Of a DNA stretch of 64,000 nt, positions 33,345-41,236 are shown piece by piece. The notes under the pieces were generated by a model. The model ran no database searches, had not been told where the DNA came from, and was given only the letters and a program-made list of their open reading frames with translations. Numbering within the stretch: the first letter of the stretch is position 1; every line of letters begins with the position of its first letter. A program made the translations under genes and the position numbers. This DNA is from Streptomyces lienomycini (lineage in GTDB: Bacteria; Actinomycetota; Actinomycetes; Streptomycetales; Streptomycetaceae), in contig NZ_CP116257.1 in the NCBI RefSeq assembly GCF_027947595.1, forward strand, positions 4,712,001 to 4,776,000, given 5' to 3'.

Positions 33345-34151
33345 GTGGACATGGACACCGACACCGACATCAGCAACCCGTTGGACTTCACGGGGCGCGT
33401 GGTCCTCGTCACCGGCGGCACCAAGGGCATCGGCGCCGCCATCGCGGAGGCGTTCCTCGGGGCCGGGGCCGACGTGGTGGTCTGCGGCCGCAACGCGCCG
33501 GGCGCCCTGCCGGCGGCAGGGGGCAGGGAGGCGGTCTTCGTCGCCGCCGACGTGCGCGATCCGGCGGCGGCGGCGCGACTCGTCGACAGCGCGGTGGAGC
33601 GCTTCGGCCGTCTCGACGTGCTCGTCAACAACGCGGGCGGCTCCCCGGACGCGGACGCGGCGACCGTCTCGCCGCGCTTCGTGGAGAAGATCGTCGCGCT
33701 CAACCTGCTCGCGCCGTTCTACGTGGCGCAGGCGGCCCACGGCGCCATGCGGGCCCGGCCGGGCGGCGGTTCGGTCGTCAACATCGGCAGCGTCTCCGCT
33801 CACGATCCGCAGCCGGGCACCGCCGCGTACACGGCCGCCAAGGCCGGACTGCTGGCACTGACCAGGGCACTGGCCCTGGAGTGGGCGCCGCAGGTGCGGG
33901 TCAACCACATCACCACCGGCCTGATCCGCACCGACAGCGCGGCGTCCGTCTACGGCGCGGACGGCGGCGCCTCGGTGGCCGGTGTGATCCCGATGGAGCG
34001 GATGGCCGTACCCGCGGACGTCGCGCGGGCCTGCCTGTTCCTGGCGAGCGACCTGTCGGCGTACGTCAACGGGGCGGATCTCGCGGTGCACGGCGGCGGG
34101 GAGTTCCCGGCCCGGTACCTCGCCGCGAGGTCAGCGAACCAGGGGGTGTGA
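33345..34151 (+). CDS. SDR at the end of the fadE31-33 operon
   Basis: 268 aa. NAD motif TGGTKGIGAAIAEAF, NNAGG, catalytic YTAAKAGLLALTRALALEW and HGGGEFPARYL. Possibly equivalent to Rv3549c, another KstR2-regulon SDR. GTG 33345 follows GGAGAGG closely; ATG 33351 is an alternative start. A 13-bp hairpin terminator follows. Substrate unknown; probably a hydroxyacyl-CoA or ring hydroxyl. Confidence 0.75.
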   Translation: MDMDTDTDISNPLDFTGRVVLVTGGTKGIGAAIAEAFLGAGADVVVCGRNAPGALPAAGGREAVFVAADVRDPAAAARLVDSAVERFGRLDVLVNNAGGSPDADAATVSPRFVEKIVALNLLAPFYVAQAAHGAMRARPGGGSVVNIGSVSAHDPQPGTAAYTAAKAGLLALTRALALEWAPQVRVNHITTGLIRTDSAASVYGADGGASVAGVIPMERMAVPADVARACLFLASDLSAYVNGADLAVHGGGEFPARYLAARSANQGV

Positions 34152-34162
34152 GGGACATGCCG

Positions 34163-34198
34163 GAGCCCGGGAGAGAGCGTGCCGCCTCTCCCGGGCTC
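34163..34198. terminator. Hairpin terminator
   Basis: A perfect 13-bp inverted repeat (GAGCCCGGGAGAG at 34163-34175, complement at 34186-34198) with a 10-nt loop lies between convergent SDR genes. Confidence 0.8.
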
Positions 34199-34205
34199 GG
34201 GTCGG

Positions 34206-34973
34206 TCACAGCAGGTCGGGGGCCCAGGCCACGCCGTTGATGTGCGAACCTCCGTCGACGAAGAGGGTGTTGCCGGTGACGTACCGGGCGTCCTCGCTCG
34301 CGAGGAACAGCGCGGCCGGGGCGACGTCCTCGTCCGGGTCGCCCATCCGTCCCATCGGGTTCATGGCGCCGACCTGCTTCTCCAGCTCGGGGTTGGCGCT
34401 CATCCGCCGCCGGAAGGCCGCGCTCTTGGCGCCGGGGCAGATCGCGTTGACGACGACCCCGGTGGGGGCCCACTCCCGGGCCGCGGTGCGGGTCAGGGTG
34501 CGCAGGGCCTCCTTGGCGGCGTTGTACTCCAGGGTGCCCATGTGGGCGTTCACGCCGTTGAGGCTGCACATGTTGACGACCCGGCCCCAGCCCCGCTCCC
34601 GCATGTGCGGAAACGCCGCCCGCATCGCCCGGAACGGGCCGTAGAAGCCGATGCCCATCCCCCGGGCCAGCATCTCGTCGGTCTTGTCCTCCACCCTGCC
34701 GAGGTCGCCGACCGCCCAGGCGTTGTTGACCAGGATGTCGACGCCGCCGAACTCCCGCACCGCGGTGTCGACCATGGCCAGCACCTGGGCCTTGTCGCCG
34801 ACGTCGGTGCGCAGGAAGCGGCCGCCGATCGCGTCGGCCACCGCCCGGCCGGTCTCCTCGTTCACCTCCGCGACCAGCACCCTGGCCCCCTCGGCGGCGA
34901 ACCGCCGGGCCACCGCGGCGCCGATGCCGTCCCCGGCGCCGGTGACGATCGCGACGCGTCCTTCGAGCCGCAT
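34206..34973 (-). CDS. SDR at the end of the kstD operon
   Basis: 255 aa. TGAGDGIGAAVARRFAAEGARVLVAEVN, NNAWAVGD (NNAG altered to NNAW), catalytic YNAAKEALRTLTR and VDGGSHINGVAW. Expressed downstream of the HsaA paralogue and FadD3 with a 12-nt gap. A hydroxysteroid or hydroxyacyl-CoA dehydrogenase by context; the NNAW change near the cofactor site is unusual. Specific role unknown. Confidence 0.72.
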   Translation of the reverse strand: MRLEGRVAIVTGAGDGIGAAVARRFAAEGARVLVAEVNEETGRAVADAIGGRFLRTDVGDKAQVLAMVDTAVREFGGVDILVNNAWAVGDLGRVEDKTDEMLARGMGIGFYGPFRAMRAAFPHMRERGWGRVVNMCSLNGVNAHMGTLEYNAAKEALRTLTRTAAREWAPTGVVVNAICPGAKSAAFRRRMSANPELEKQVGAMNPMGRMGDPDEDVAPAALFLASEDARYVTGNTLFVDGGSHINGVAWAPDLL

Positions 34974-34985
34974 GTGTGCTCCTCC

Positions 34986-36152
34986 TCAGACCAGGTTGTC
35001 CTCCACCGTGAGGCCGAACGCCCCGCGGCCGTACATGGCGAGCGCGCGTTCCACGTCGTTGGCGACGTGCACGCTGCCCGCGTGGGCGTCGCGCCAGGCG
35101 CGCTCGACGGGGTTGCCGCGGCGCAGCGCGTTGCCGCCGGCGGTCTTGAAGAGCAGGTCGATCGCGGCGACGGCCCGTTCGGTGCCCCGGACCTGGTCGC
35201 GCCGGGTACGCAACCGCAGTTCCATGGGTATCTCCCGCTCAGCGGCGGCGAGTTCGGACAGTTCGCGCAGGTTGCGGTCCATCTGCAGGACGGTCGCGTC
35301 GATGTCGGAGGCGGCGCGCGCGATGGCGACCTGGGCGAAGGGGTCCTCGGTGAACCGGCCTCCGCCCAGGCTGAGCCGCACCCGCTCCTTCATCAGCGAC
35401 ACGTACGACTCGTAGCCGCCCGACACGGCGCCGATCACCGGGGCCGTGACGGCGCTGGTGAAGATCGCGCCGAACGGCAGACGGTACAGCGGCCCCTTGT
35501 TGACCTGCTGCCCGGGCACCTTCAGCCGGGCCTGCTCGTAGTTGCGCAGCACCCGGTGGTCGGGCACGAACGCCGATTCGACGACGATGTCGTTGCTGGC
35601 GGTGCCGCGCAGCCCGACCACGTCCCACGCGTCCTCGATGGTGTAGTCCGAGCGCGGCACCAGCACGGTGAGGAAGTCGACCGGCCGTCCCTGCGCACCG
35701 ACGACCAGGGCGCCGAGCAGGGCCCAGGTGGCGTGCTCGCAGCCGGAGGAGAAGCTCCAGCGGCCGGTGAGCCGGTAGCCGCCGTCGACGGGGGTGAGCC
35801 GGCCCACCGGCGCGTACGAGGAGGAGATGCGGGTGTCGGGGTCCTCGCCCCAGACGTCGTCCTGCGCCCGGCGTGGGAACAGGCCCAGCTGCCAGGGGTG
35901 CACGCCCAGGACCGAGGCGACCCAGCCGGTGGAGCAGCAGACGGCGGAGATCGCCCGCACCACCTGGTAGAAGTCGACCGGGTCGCTCTCCAGGCCGCCG
36001 TACCGGGCGGGTTGCAGCATCCGGAAGACGCCCGCGCCGGTCAGCTCGCGGATCGTGGACTCCGGTATGCGGCGTGCCTCGTCCGCGGCGACGGCCCGTT
36101 TGCCGATGCCGGGCAGCAGGGCGCGTACCGACTCCAGAACCTGATTGCCCAT
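34986..36152 (-). CDS. HsaA paralogue, flavin-dependent monooxygenase oxygenase component
   Basis: 388 aa, acyl-CoA dehydrogenase fold of the HsaA/HpaB-group-D class: ISAVCCSTGWVASVLGVHPWQLGLFPRRAQDDVWGEDPDT, FSSGCEHATW and GGNALRRGNPVERAWRDAHAGSVHVAND. Closely patterned on the HsaA at 61747-62931 but clearly different. HsaA enzymes hydroxylate 3-HSA with FMNH2 from a separate reductase. A second copy beside kstD and fadD3 suggests activity on a modified intermediate, perhaps with extra ring hydroxyls. No reductase (HsaB) is seen in the window. Confidence 0.82.
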   Translation of the reverse strand: MGNQVLESVRALLPGIGKRAVAADEARRIPESTIRELTGAGVFRMLQPARYGGLESDPVDFYQVVRAISAVCCSTGWVASVLGVHPWQLGLFPRRAQDDVWGEDPDTRISSSYAPVGRLTPVDGGYRLTGRWSFSSGCEHATWALLGALVVGAQGRPVDFLTVLVPRSDYTIEDAWDVVGLRGTASNDIVVESAFVPDHRVLRNYEQARLKVPGQQVNKGPLYRLPFGAIFTSAVTAPVIGAVSGGYESYVSLMKERVRLSLGGGRFTEDPFAQVAIARAASDIDATVLQMDRNLRELSELAAAEREIPMELRLRTRRDQVRGTERAVAAIDLLFKTAGGNALRRGNPVERAWRDAHAGSVHVANDVERALAMYGRGAFGLTVEDNLV

Positions 36153-36212
36153 CGTCCGTCCTCCAGGCCCTCGCGGGCCGTGTCCGTGCGGTGCGTCGTG
36201 GCGCCGCGGGTG

Positions 36213-37862
36213 TCAGTCGGTGCGCAGCGCGGCCTTGTCGACCTTGCCGGCGGCGTTGCGCGGCAGCGCCCCCAGGACGACGACCTCGCGGGGGACCTTG
36301 AAGTTGGCGAGCCGCTCGCGGCACCAGTCGAGCAGGACGCCGGGATCGCTCCCGGCGCCGGGGCGGGCCGTCACGTAGGCCCGGCCGACCTCCCCGAGCC
36401 GTGGGTCGGGGATGCCGATCACGGCGGCCTCGGAAACGGCGTCGTGCCCGGTGAGGACCTGCTCGATCTCGGCCGGGTAGACGTTGAACCCGCCGACCAC
36501 GAACATGTCCTTGGAGCGTCCGGTGAGGACCAGGTTGCCGCGCGGGTCGAAGTGGCCGACGTCTCCGGTGGCCAGCCAGCCGTCGGCGTCGACGGCGGCC
36601 GCGCTGGCCGCCGGGTCGTCCAGGTAGCCGAGCATCACGTTGTAGCCGCGGACCAGGATCTCGCCGTCCTGCCCGGCGGGCAGCGGGCGCCGGTCGCCGT
36701 CGGTGACGCGCACCTCGACGCCGTCGATGGGGCGGCCCGCGGTCAGCGCCACGGTCTCCGCGTCGTCGTCGGCGGAGCAGACGCTGACCGTGCCGCAGGA
36801 CTCGGTGAGGCCGTAGGCGGTGAGCACCTCGGGGAACAGTTCGGCGCGCATGCGCCGGACCAGGGCGACGGGCACCACGGCGGCGCCGGTCACCGCGAGA
36901 CGCAGCGACGACAGGTCGAACAGGGACCGGTCGGGGGCGTCGAGCAGTTCGGTGTAGATGGTGGGCGGGCCCGGCAGGACGCTGATCCGTTCGGTCTCGA
37001 CGGCGCGCAGGGCCCGGTTCACGTCGAAGACCGGTTGCAGCACCATGGTGGTCCGGCGAAGGAGACAGGCGAGTACGCCCGCCTTGTAGCCGAAGCAGTG
37101 GAAGAGCGGGTTGAGGATCAGGTAGCGGTCGTCGCCGGTGACTCCGGTGCGCGCGCTCCAGGCCCGGTACGTGGTGAGGTTCTGGCGGTGGGTGGTCAGC
37201 GCGCCCTTGGGCCGCCCGGTGGTGCCCGAGGTGAAGAGCAGGTCGGACGGGTCGTCCGGGCGCACGGAGGCGGTACGGACGGTGACCTCGTCGTCGGGCA
37301 GGTGGGCGCCGTAGGCGAGGAAGTCCCGCCAGGGCAGGGTGCCGGGACGGTCCTCTCCGCCCCGTGCGCCACCCGCACCGTCCTCGCCGTCCTCGTCGCC
37401 GTCGCCGTCGCCGTCGAGGGTCACCACGGCTGCCAGGCCCGGCAGGGACGGTACGGGAAGCGTCTCCTCCGGTGCCTCCGCGCCGTCCCTCAGCATGGCC
37501 AGGTAGTCCTTGCCGAGGAAGCCGTTCTCGACGAACAGCAGCCTGGCGGCGCCACGTTCGAGGAGCCCGCGGGCCTCGCCGCCCTTGTAGCGGGTGTTGA
37601 CGGGGACCAGCACGGCGCCGGCCGAGGTGACGGCGAGCGCGGCCACCACCCAGCGGTGGCCGTTGGGCGCCCAGACGGCGATCCGGTCACCGGGGCGCGT
37701 GCCGAGCGCGATCAGCGACTTGACGGCGGCCCGCACCTGGTCGCGCAGTTCCCGCCAGCTCAGCCGTACGTCGTCGTCCACCAGTGCCTCGCGGTCGGGG
37801 GCGCGGGCGGCGGCGAGGTCCAGGGCGCCGGGGATCGTGAGTGGGGGCTCGGGCTCGCTCAT
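36213..37862 (-). CDS. fadD3: FadD3-like HIP-CoA ligase
   Basis: 549 aa. Adenylate-forming motifs DLLFTSGTTGRPKGALTTH, TAYGLTESCG, YNVMLGYLDD, KDMFVVGGFNVYPAEIEQVL and RNAAGKVDKAAL. Pattern and length match FadD3, which activates HIP to HIP-CoA, the KstR2 ligand. An acidic Gly/Asp insert (LDGDGDGDEDGEDGAGG) near residue 145 is extra to the mycobacterial enzyme. It lies in the kstD operon under the 18-bp motif rather than beside fadE31 as in Mycobacterium, so HIP activation may be controlled differently. Confidence 0.85.
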   Translation of the reverse strand: MSEPEPPLTIPGALDLAAARAPDREALVDDDVRLSWRELRDQVRAAVKSLIALGTRPGDRIAVWAPNGHRWVVAALAVTSAGAVLVPVNTRYKGGEARGLLERGAARLLFVENGFLGKDYLAMLRDGAEAPEETLPVPSLPGLAAVVTLDGDGDGDEDGEDGAGGARGGEDRPGTLPWRDFLAYGAHLPDDEVTVRTASVRPDDPSDLLFTSGTTGRPKGALTTHRQNLTTYRAWSARTGVTGDDRYLILNPLFHCFGYKAGVLACLLRRTTMVLQPVFDVNRALRAVETERISVLPGPPTIYTELLDAPDRSLFDLSSLRLAVTGAAVVPVALVRRMRAELFPEVLTAYGLTESCGTVSVCSADDDAETVALTAGRPIDGVEVRVTDGDRRPLPAGQDGEILVRGYNVMLGYLDDPAASAAAVDADGWLATGDVGHFDPRGNLVLTGRSKDMFVVGGFNVYPAEIEQVLTGHDAVSEAAVIGIPDPRLGEVGRAYVTARPGAGSDPGVLLDWCRERLANFKVPREVVVLGALPRNAAGKVDKAALRTD

Positions 37863-37921
37863 CTGCTCTCCGGGAGGTGACGGCGTACGCGGTCGGTGAG
37901 GGTGCGGTGCGGCGGCGCCCG

Positions 37922-38716
37922 TCAGGTGGACGAGGGCAGCAGCCGCTGGGAGGCCTCGTGCGCGCCCAGGACGAGTTCGGCGCGGGGGAAGCCGCTGCGC
38001 CGCTCGGCGGTCTCCGCGTTGCCCCCGGCGACCCGCACGGGCCCGTCGGCGAGGTGGTCGAGGCCCTCCCGGGCGACGTCGTCCGGTTCGGCGACGCGGA
38101 GACCGGGGAGGTCCATGCGCAGGCCGGCGCGTTCCATCGCGGGGGTCCGGGTGACGCCCAGGACCAGTTCGAGGACGTGCACGTCGTACTCGCGCAGCTC
38201 CAGCCACAGGCCCTCGGCGAAGACCCGGCTGAACGCCTTGGCCGCGGAGTAGACGCTGATCCGGGCCTGCCCCAGGTAGCCGGAGAGGGAGCCGACCAGC
38301 ATGATGCCGCCGCGGCGCCGTGCCTTCATCAGGGCCCCGAAGTGGTGGGTGAGGGCGAGCTGCGCGGTGATGTTCAGGTCCAGGACGCCCTGGACGCCGT
38401 CGAGGTCGCCGGTGACGAAGTCGTGGCCGTAGGTGTTCGCACCGGCGTTGAAGATCAGCAGCCCGACCTCGAGTCCGTCGGTGACCGTGCGGACGGCCGC
38501 CAGGGCTCCGGGGTCGAGCAGGTCGAGGGCGAGGGTGCGGACCTCGACGCCCCGGGCGCGGGCCCGGTCGGCGGTCTCGTGCAGCGGTCCCGGTTTCCGG
38601 GCGATCAGGACCAGGTTGATCCCGGCGTCCGCGAGTTGCTCGGCGAACGCGGCACCGACTCCCTCGGAGCCCCCGGCGACGACCGCCCACGGCCCGTACA
38701 CGCTCTTGTCGATCAT
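37922..38716 (-). CDS. SDR of the kstD operon
   Basis: 264 aa. VVAGGSEGVGAAFAEQLADAGINLVLIARK, NAGAN, catalytic YSAAKAFSRVFAEGL; the long C-terminus and 17-beta-HSD-like ARKPGPL motif resemble steroid/fatty-acid ketoreductases. ATG 38716 precedes a normal start of the fold; an in-frame ATG at 38797 would lie in kstD. Overlaps no neighbour; 13 nt from kstD. Substrate not known. Confidence 0.72.
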   Translation of the reverse strand: MIDKSVYGPWAVVAGGSEGVGAAFAEQLADAGINLVLIARKPGPLHETADRARARGVEVRTLALDLLDPGALAAVRTVTDGLEVGLLIFNAGANTYGHDFVTGDLDGVQGVLDLNITAQLALTHHFGALMKARRRGGIMLVGSLSGYLGQARISVYSAAKAFSRVFAEGLWLELREYDVHVLELVLGVTRTPAMERAGLRMDLPGLRVAEPDDVAREGLDHLADGPVRVAGGNAETAERRSGFPRAELVLGAHEASQRLLPSST

Positions 38717-38729
38717 CGAGTACCTCTCC

Positions 38730-40397
38730 TCAGTCCCTGGCCGGCGGTGCGGTGACCGTAGAACGTGCCTCTCGGGCGGCGCCGCCGGTGATCCCACTGG
38801 CCGGGAGCGTGGCCGGGACCGCGTCGGGGGAGGTCATGTCCCGCACGGCCAGCGAGGCGAAGACCATCCCGGTGCCGATGGGGACGCCGGGGCCCGGGTA
38901 GACGCCGCCGGTGAAGGAGGCGCCGGTGTTCCCGGCGGCGTACAGGCCGGGGATCGGGTGTCCGTCGCCGTCGAGGACGCGGGCGTGGACGTCGGTGCGC
39001 AGGCCGCCCTTGGTGCCGAGGTCGGCGAGGACGAGGCGGGCCGCGTAGTAGGGCGGGCGGTCCAGCGGGACCAGGCAGGGGTTGGGTCCCGGCGCGTGGC
39101 GGGTGTCGGCGAAGAACCGGTCGTAGGGGTCCTCGCCGCGGTGGTGGTCCGGGTCGGTGCCGGTGGCGGCGTGGCCGTTGAAGCGGGCGACGGTCTCGGT
39201 CAGGGCGTCGGCCGGGACGCCGAGGCGTTCGGCGAGTTCGGGCAGGGTGTCGGCCTTCACCCACACGCCGGCCGCGAGGTGCTGCGCCGGGTCGGCGGGC
39301 GGCACGGTGATGGCGGGCAGGCCGCCGCCCTCACGGGAGTCGAAGATCAGGTGGGCGGGTGCCTGCGCGGTGGCGAGGGCGCGGCCCATGCGGTCGTACG
39401 GCAGTGACTCGTTGGCGAAGCGCCGCCCGTGCGCGTCCACGACGATGCCGCCGCGCAGACCGAGGGTGAACGCGGCGCTGCCGTCGGGCCGTTCGGTGCC
39501 GGGGCACCACCAGGCCTCGTCCATCAGGTCGGTGGCGGCCCCGATCCGGACCGCGGCGCGCAGCAGGTCGCCCGTGGTGGCCCCCGGGGGTGCCATGGTC
39601 CACGCGGCGGCGCCGGGCACGCCGTGCTCGGACCGTAGCGCGTCGTCGCCCTCGAAGCCGCCGGCGGCCAGCAGCACGCCCTTGCGGGCCCGTACGGTGA
39701 CCGTGCCGTGCGGGGTCTCGGCCTCGACGCCGGTCACCCGGCCGTTCTCGGTGACCAGCCCGGTGACGCGGTGCCCGGTGCGCACGGTGGCGTTGCCGGT
39801 GCGGGTGGCGGCGAGCAGGAGGCGGCCGATCAGGGCGCGGCCGGCGGTCAGCGGTCCGTCGGGGTGGCCCTGCCCGGCCCGGTCCCGGTCGACGGCCGGG
39901 CGGACCAGGGGCAGCAGGTCGCCCAGTTCCTCCTGGGGGAGGTCGCGCGGCACGAACGAACGCCCGGCGTCCATGCGGCCCGGGGCGGCGACGTAGTCGG
40001 GGAAGGCCCGCCACTCGAACTCCACGGCCGGGTCGCGTTCCAGCCGGGCGACCAGCTCGGGCGCGTGGCGCAGGAAGGCCTCCCGGCGGTCCGATCCGGC
40101 GTCGCCGACGAGGGCCCGCAGGTAGGTGCGGGCGGCGTCGGTGGAGTCGCCGAGTCCGGCGCGTTCCTGCACCTGGGTGCCGGGCAGCCAGCAGGCGGCC
40201 CCGGAGTAGGCGGAGGTGCCGCCGAGCAGCGGCGCCCGTTCCAGGACGACCGTGTCCAGGCCGTCCGCGGCGGCCACCAGGGCCCCGGTCATGGCTCCCG
40301 CGCCGGATCCGACGACGATCACGTCGTGGATCGCGTCGCCGGTGGGCCCGTGTATGGCGCCGTGGGTGGCGTCGCCTTCCCGTCGGCCGTCCCGCAT
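38730..40397 (-). CDS. kstD: 3-ketosteroid delta1-dehydrogenase (KstD)
   Basis: 555 aa flavoprotein. FAD motif DVIVVGSGAGAMTGALVAAADGLDTVVLER; LLGGTSAYSGAACWLPG; FANESLPYDRMGRAL (substrate Tyr); and the signature VYPGPGVPIGTGM, containing the Y-x-G-P-G catalytic Tyr/Gly pair of KstD. It introduces the C1-C2 double bond in 3-keto-4-ene steroids before ring opening. The start is ATG 40397 with GGAGGGG upstream. First gene of kstD-SDR-fadD3-hsaA2-SDR, divergent from a TetR gene across the 18-bp motif. Confidence 0.88.
   Translation of the reverse strand: MRDGRREGDATHGAIHGPTGDAIHDVIVVGSGAGAMTGALVAAADGLDTVVLERAPLLGGTSAYSGAACWLPGTQVQERAGLGDSTDAARTYLRALVGDAGSDRREAFLRHAPELVARLERDPAVEFEWRAFPDYVAAPGRMDAGRSFVPRDLPQEELGDLLPLVRPAVDRDRAGQGHPDGPLTAGRALIGRLLLAATRTGNATVRTGHRVTGLVTENGRVTGVEAETPHGTVTVRARKGVLLAAGGFEGDDALRSEHGVPGAAAWTMAPPGATTGDLLRAAVRIGAATDLMDEAWWCPGTERPDGSAAFTLGLRGGIVVDAHGRRFANESLPYDRMGRALATAQAPAHLIFDSREGGGLPAITVPPADPAQHLAAGVWVKADTLPELAERLGVPADALTETVARFNGHAATGTDPDHHRGEDPYDRFFADTRHAPGPNPCLVPLDRPPYYAARLVLADLGTKGGLRTDVHARVLDGDGHPIPGLYAAGNTGASFTGGVYPGPGVPIGTGMVFASLAVRDMTSPDAVPATLPASGITGGAAREARSTVTAPPARD
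38790..38807. promoter_or_regulatory. Island 18-bp motif inside the 3' end of kstD
   Basis: GATCCCACTGGCCGGGAG matches the consensus at 17 of 18 positions, in the last codons of kstD, 74 bp upstream of the SDR gene. It could mark an internal promoter of the operon. Because it is coding, it could also be coincidence. Confidence 0.4.
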
Positions 40398-40495
40398 GGA
40401 TGCCCCTCCTGCCAGTCGGTGGTGCTCAGTGGTACGTGGTGGTGCGGTGGTGTGCGGCCTCAGCAGACCGCGCCGACGTCGGTGCGGGCGGGAGC

Positions 40496-40513
40496 GGTCC
40501 CACTGACCGGTAC
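40496..40513. promoter_or_regulatory. Island 18-bp motif, kstD/TetR divergent region
   Basis: GGTCCCACTGACCGGTAC, a full consensus match, lies 99 bp from the kstD start and 91 bp from the TetR start, upstream of the TetR promoter at 40530-40558. Confidence 0.75.
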
Positions 40514-40529
40514 GAGGGCCGGTGGGCAC

Positions 40530-40558
40530 CTGACGTGCGGCCCGGTCGCGCGTATTGT
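40530..40558 (+). promoter_or_regulatory. Predicted promoter of the second KstR-like TetR gene
   Basis: CTGACG (40530-40535) and TATTGT (40553-40558) with 17-bp spacing, about 45 bp before the GTG start. The 18-bp motif ends 16 bp upstream of the -35 box. Confidence 0.45.
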
Positions 40559-40603
40559 CGAAGACCGTCGCCACAAGACGATCGAGCGCCTGGAGGGAGA
40601 GCG

Positions 40604-41215
40604 GTGCCCAGAATCGCCGAGGCCAGGGCGGGGGCCGAGCCCAGTTCGCCCCGGCAGCACGCACGCCGGCAGAGCATCCTGCGGGCGGCGGCGGACATCG
40701 CCGCCGAGACGGGGCTGGAGCGGGTGCAGATGCACGAGGTGGCCAAGTCGGCGGGGGTGGCGATCGGCACCCTGTACCGGTACTTCCCGTCGAAGACGCA
40801 CCTGTTCACGGCCGTGATGGCCGACCAGATCGAGGGGCTCGGCGCGCGGCTCGCGGACCGGACCGGGCACGACTCGCCCGAGGACGCCGTCTTCGCGACG
40901 CTGGCGGGTGCCACCCGCAGTCTGCTGCGCCGGCCGGAGCTCGCCACCGCGATGATCCAGTCGGCGAACGCGGCCCGTGCCTCGACCGTCCCCGACCTGG
41001 CCCGGGTCGACACGGGCTTCCTCGACCTGCTGCTGCGGGCCTGGGCCGTCGAGGACCCCACGGAGCACCATGTCGCCCGGCTGCGGCTGCTGACCCTGCT
41101 CTGGTACGGCGTCCTGCAGTCCCGGCTCAACGAGCGGATCTCCCCGGAGGAGGCCGACGCCGACCTGCGGATGGCCTGCCGGCTGCTGCTCGCCCCCGGC
41201 GGCGACGGGGTCTGA
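40604..41215 (+). CDS. TetR-family regulator, KstR-like (second copy)
   Basis: 203 aa. HTH RVQMHEVAKSAGVAIGTLYRYFPSKTHLFTAVMADQI, almost the same recognition region as the TetR at 18385-19056 and similar to KstR. The ligand domain (about 75-203) ends MACRLLLAPGGDGV, as does the first copy (LACRLLLAPQPGH), so both share one family. GTG 40604 has GGAGGGAGA upstream. The near-identical recognition helices and a perfect 18-bp motif before each gene suggest both bind that motif. Confidence 0.82.
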   Translation: MPRIAEARAGAEPSSPRQHARRQSILRAAADIAAETGLERVQMHEVAKSAGVAIGTLYRYFPSKTHLFTAVMADQIEGLGARLADRTGHDSPEDAVFATLAGATRSLLRRPELATAMIQSANAARASTVPDLARVDTGFLDLLLRAWAVEDPTEHHVARLRLLTLLWYGVLQSRLNERISPEEADADLRMACRLLLAPGGDGV

Positions 41216-41236
41216 CGGGGGCGAGGCGCCGGGTTC

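Noticed and set aside
34179..37880. Very long plus-strand frame opposite fadD3 and the HsaA paralogue
   Set aside because: Antisense shadow of three well-supported minus-strand genes; low-complexity Gly/Val/Arg content with no motif.
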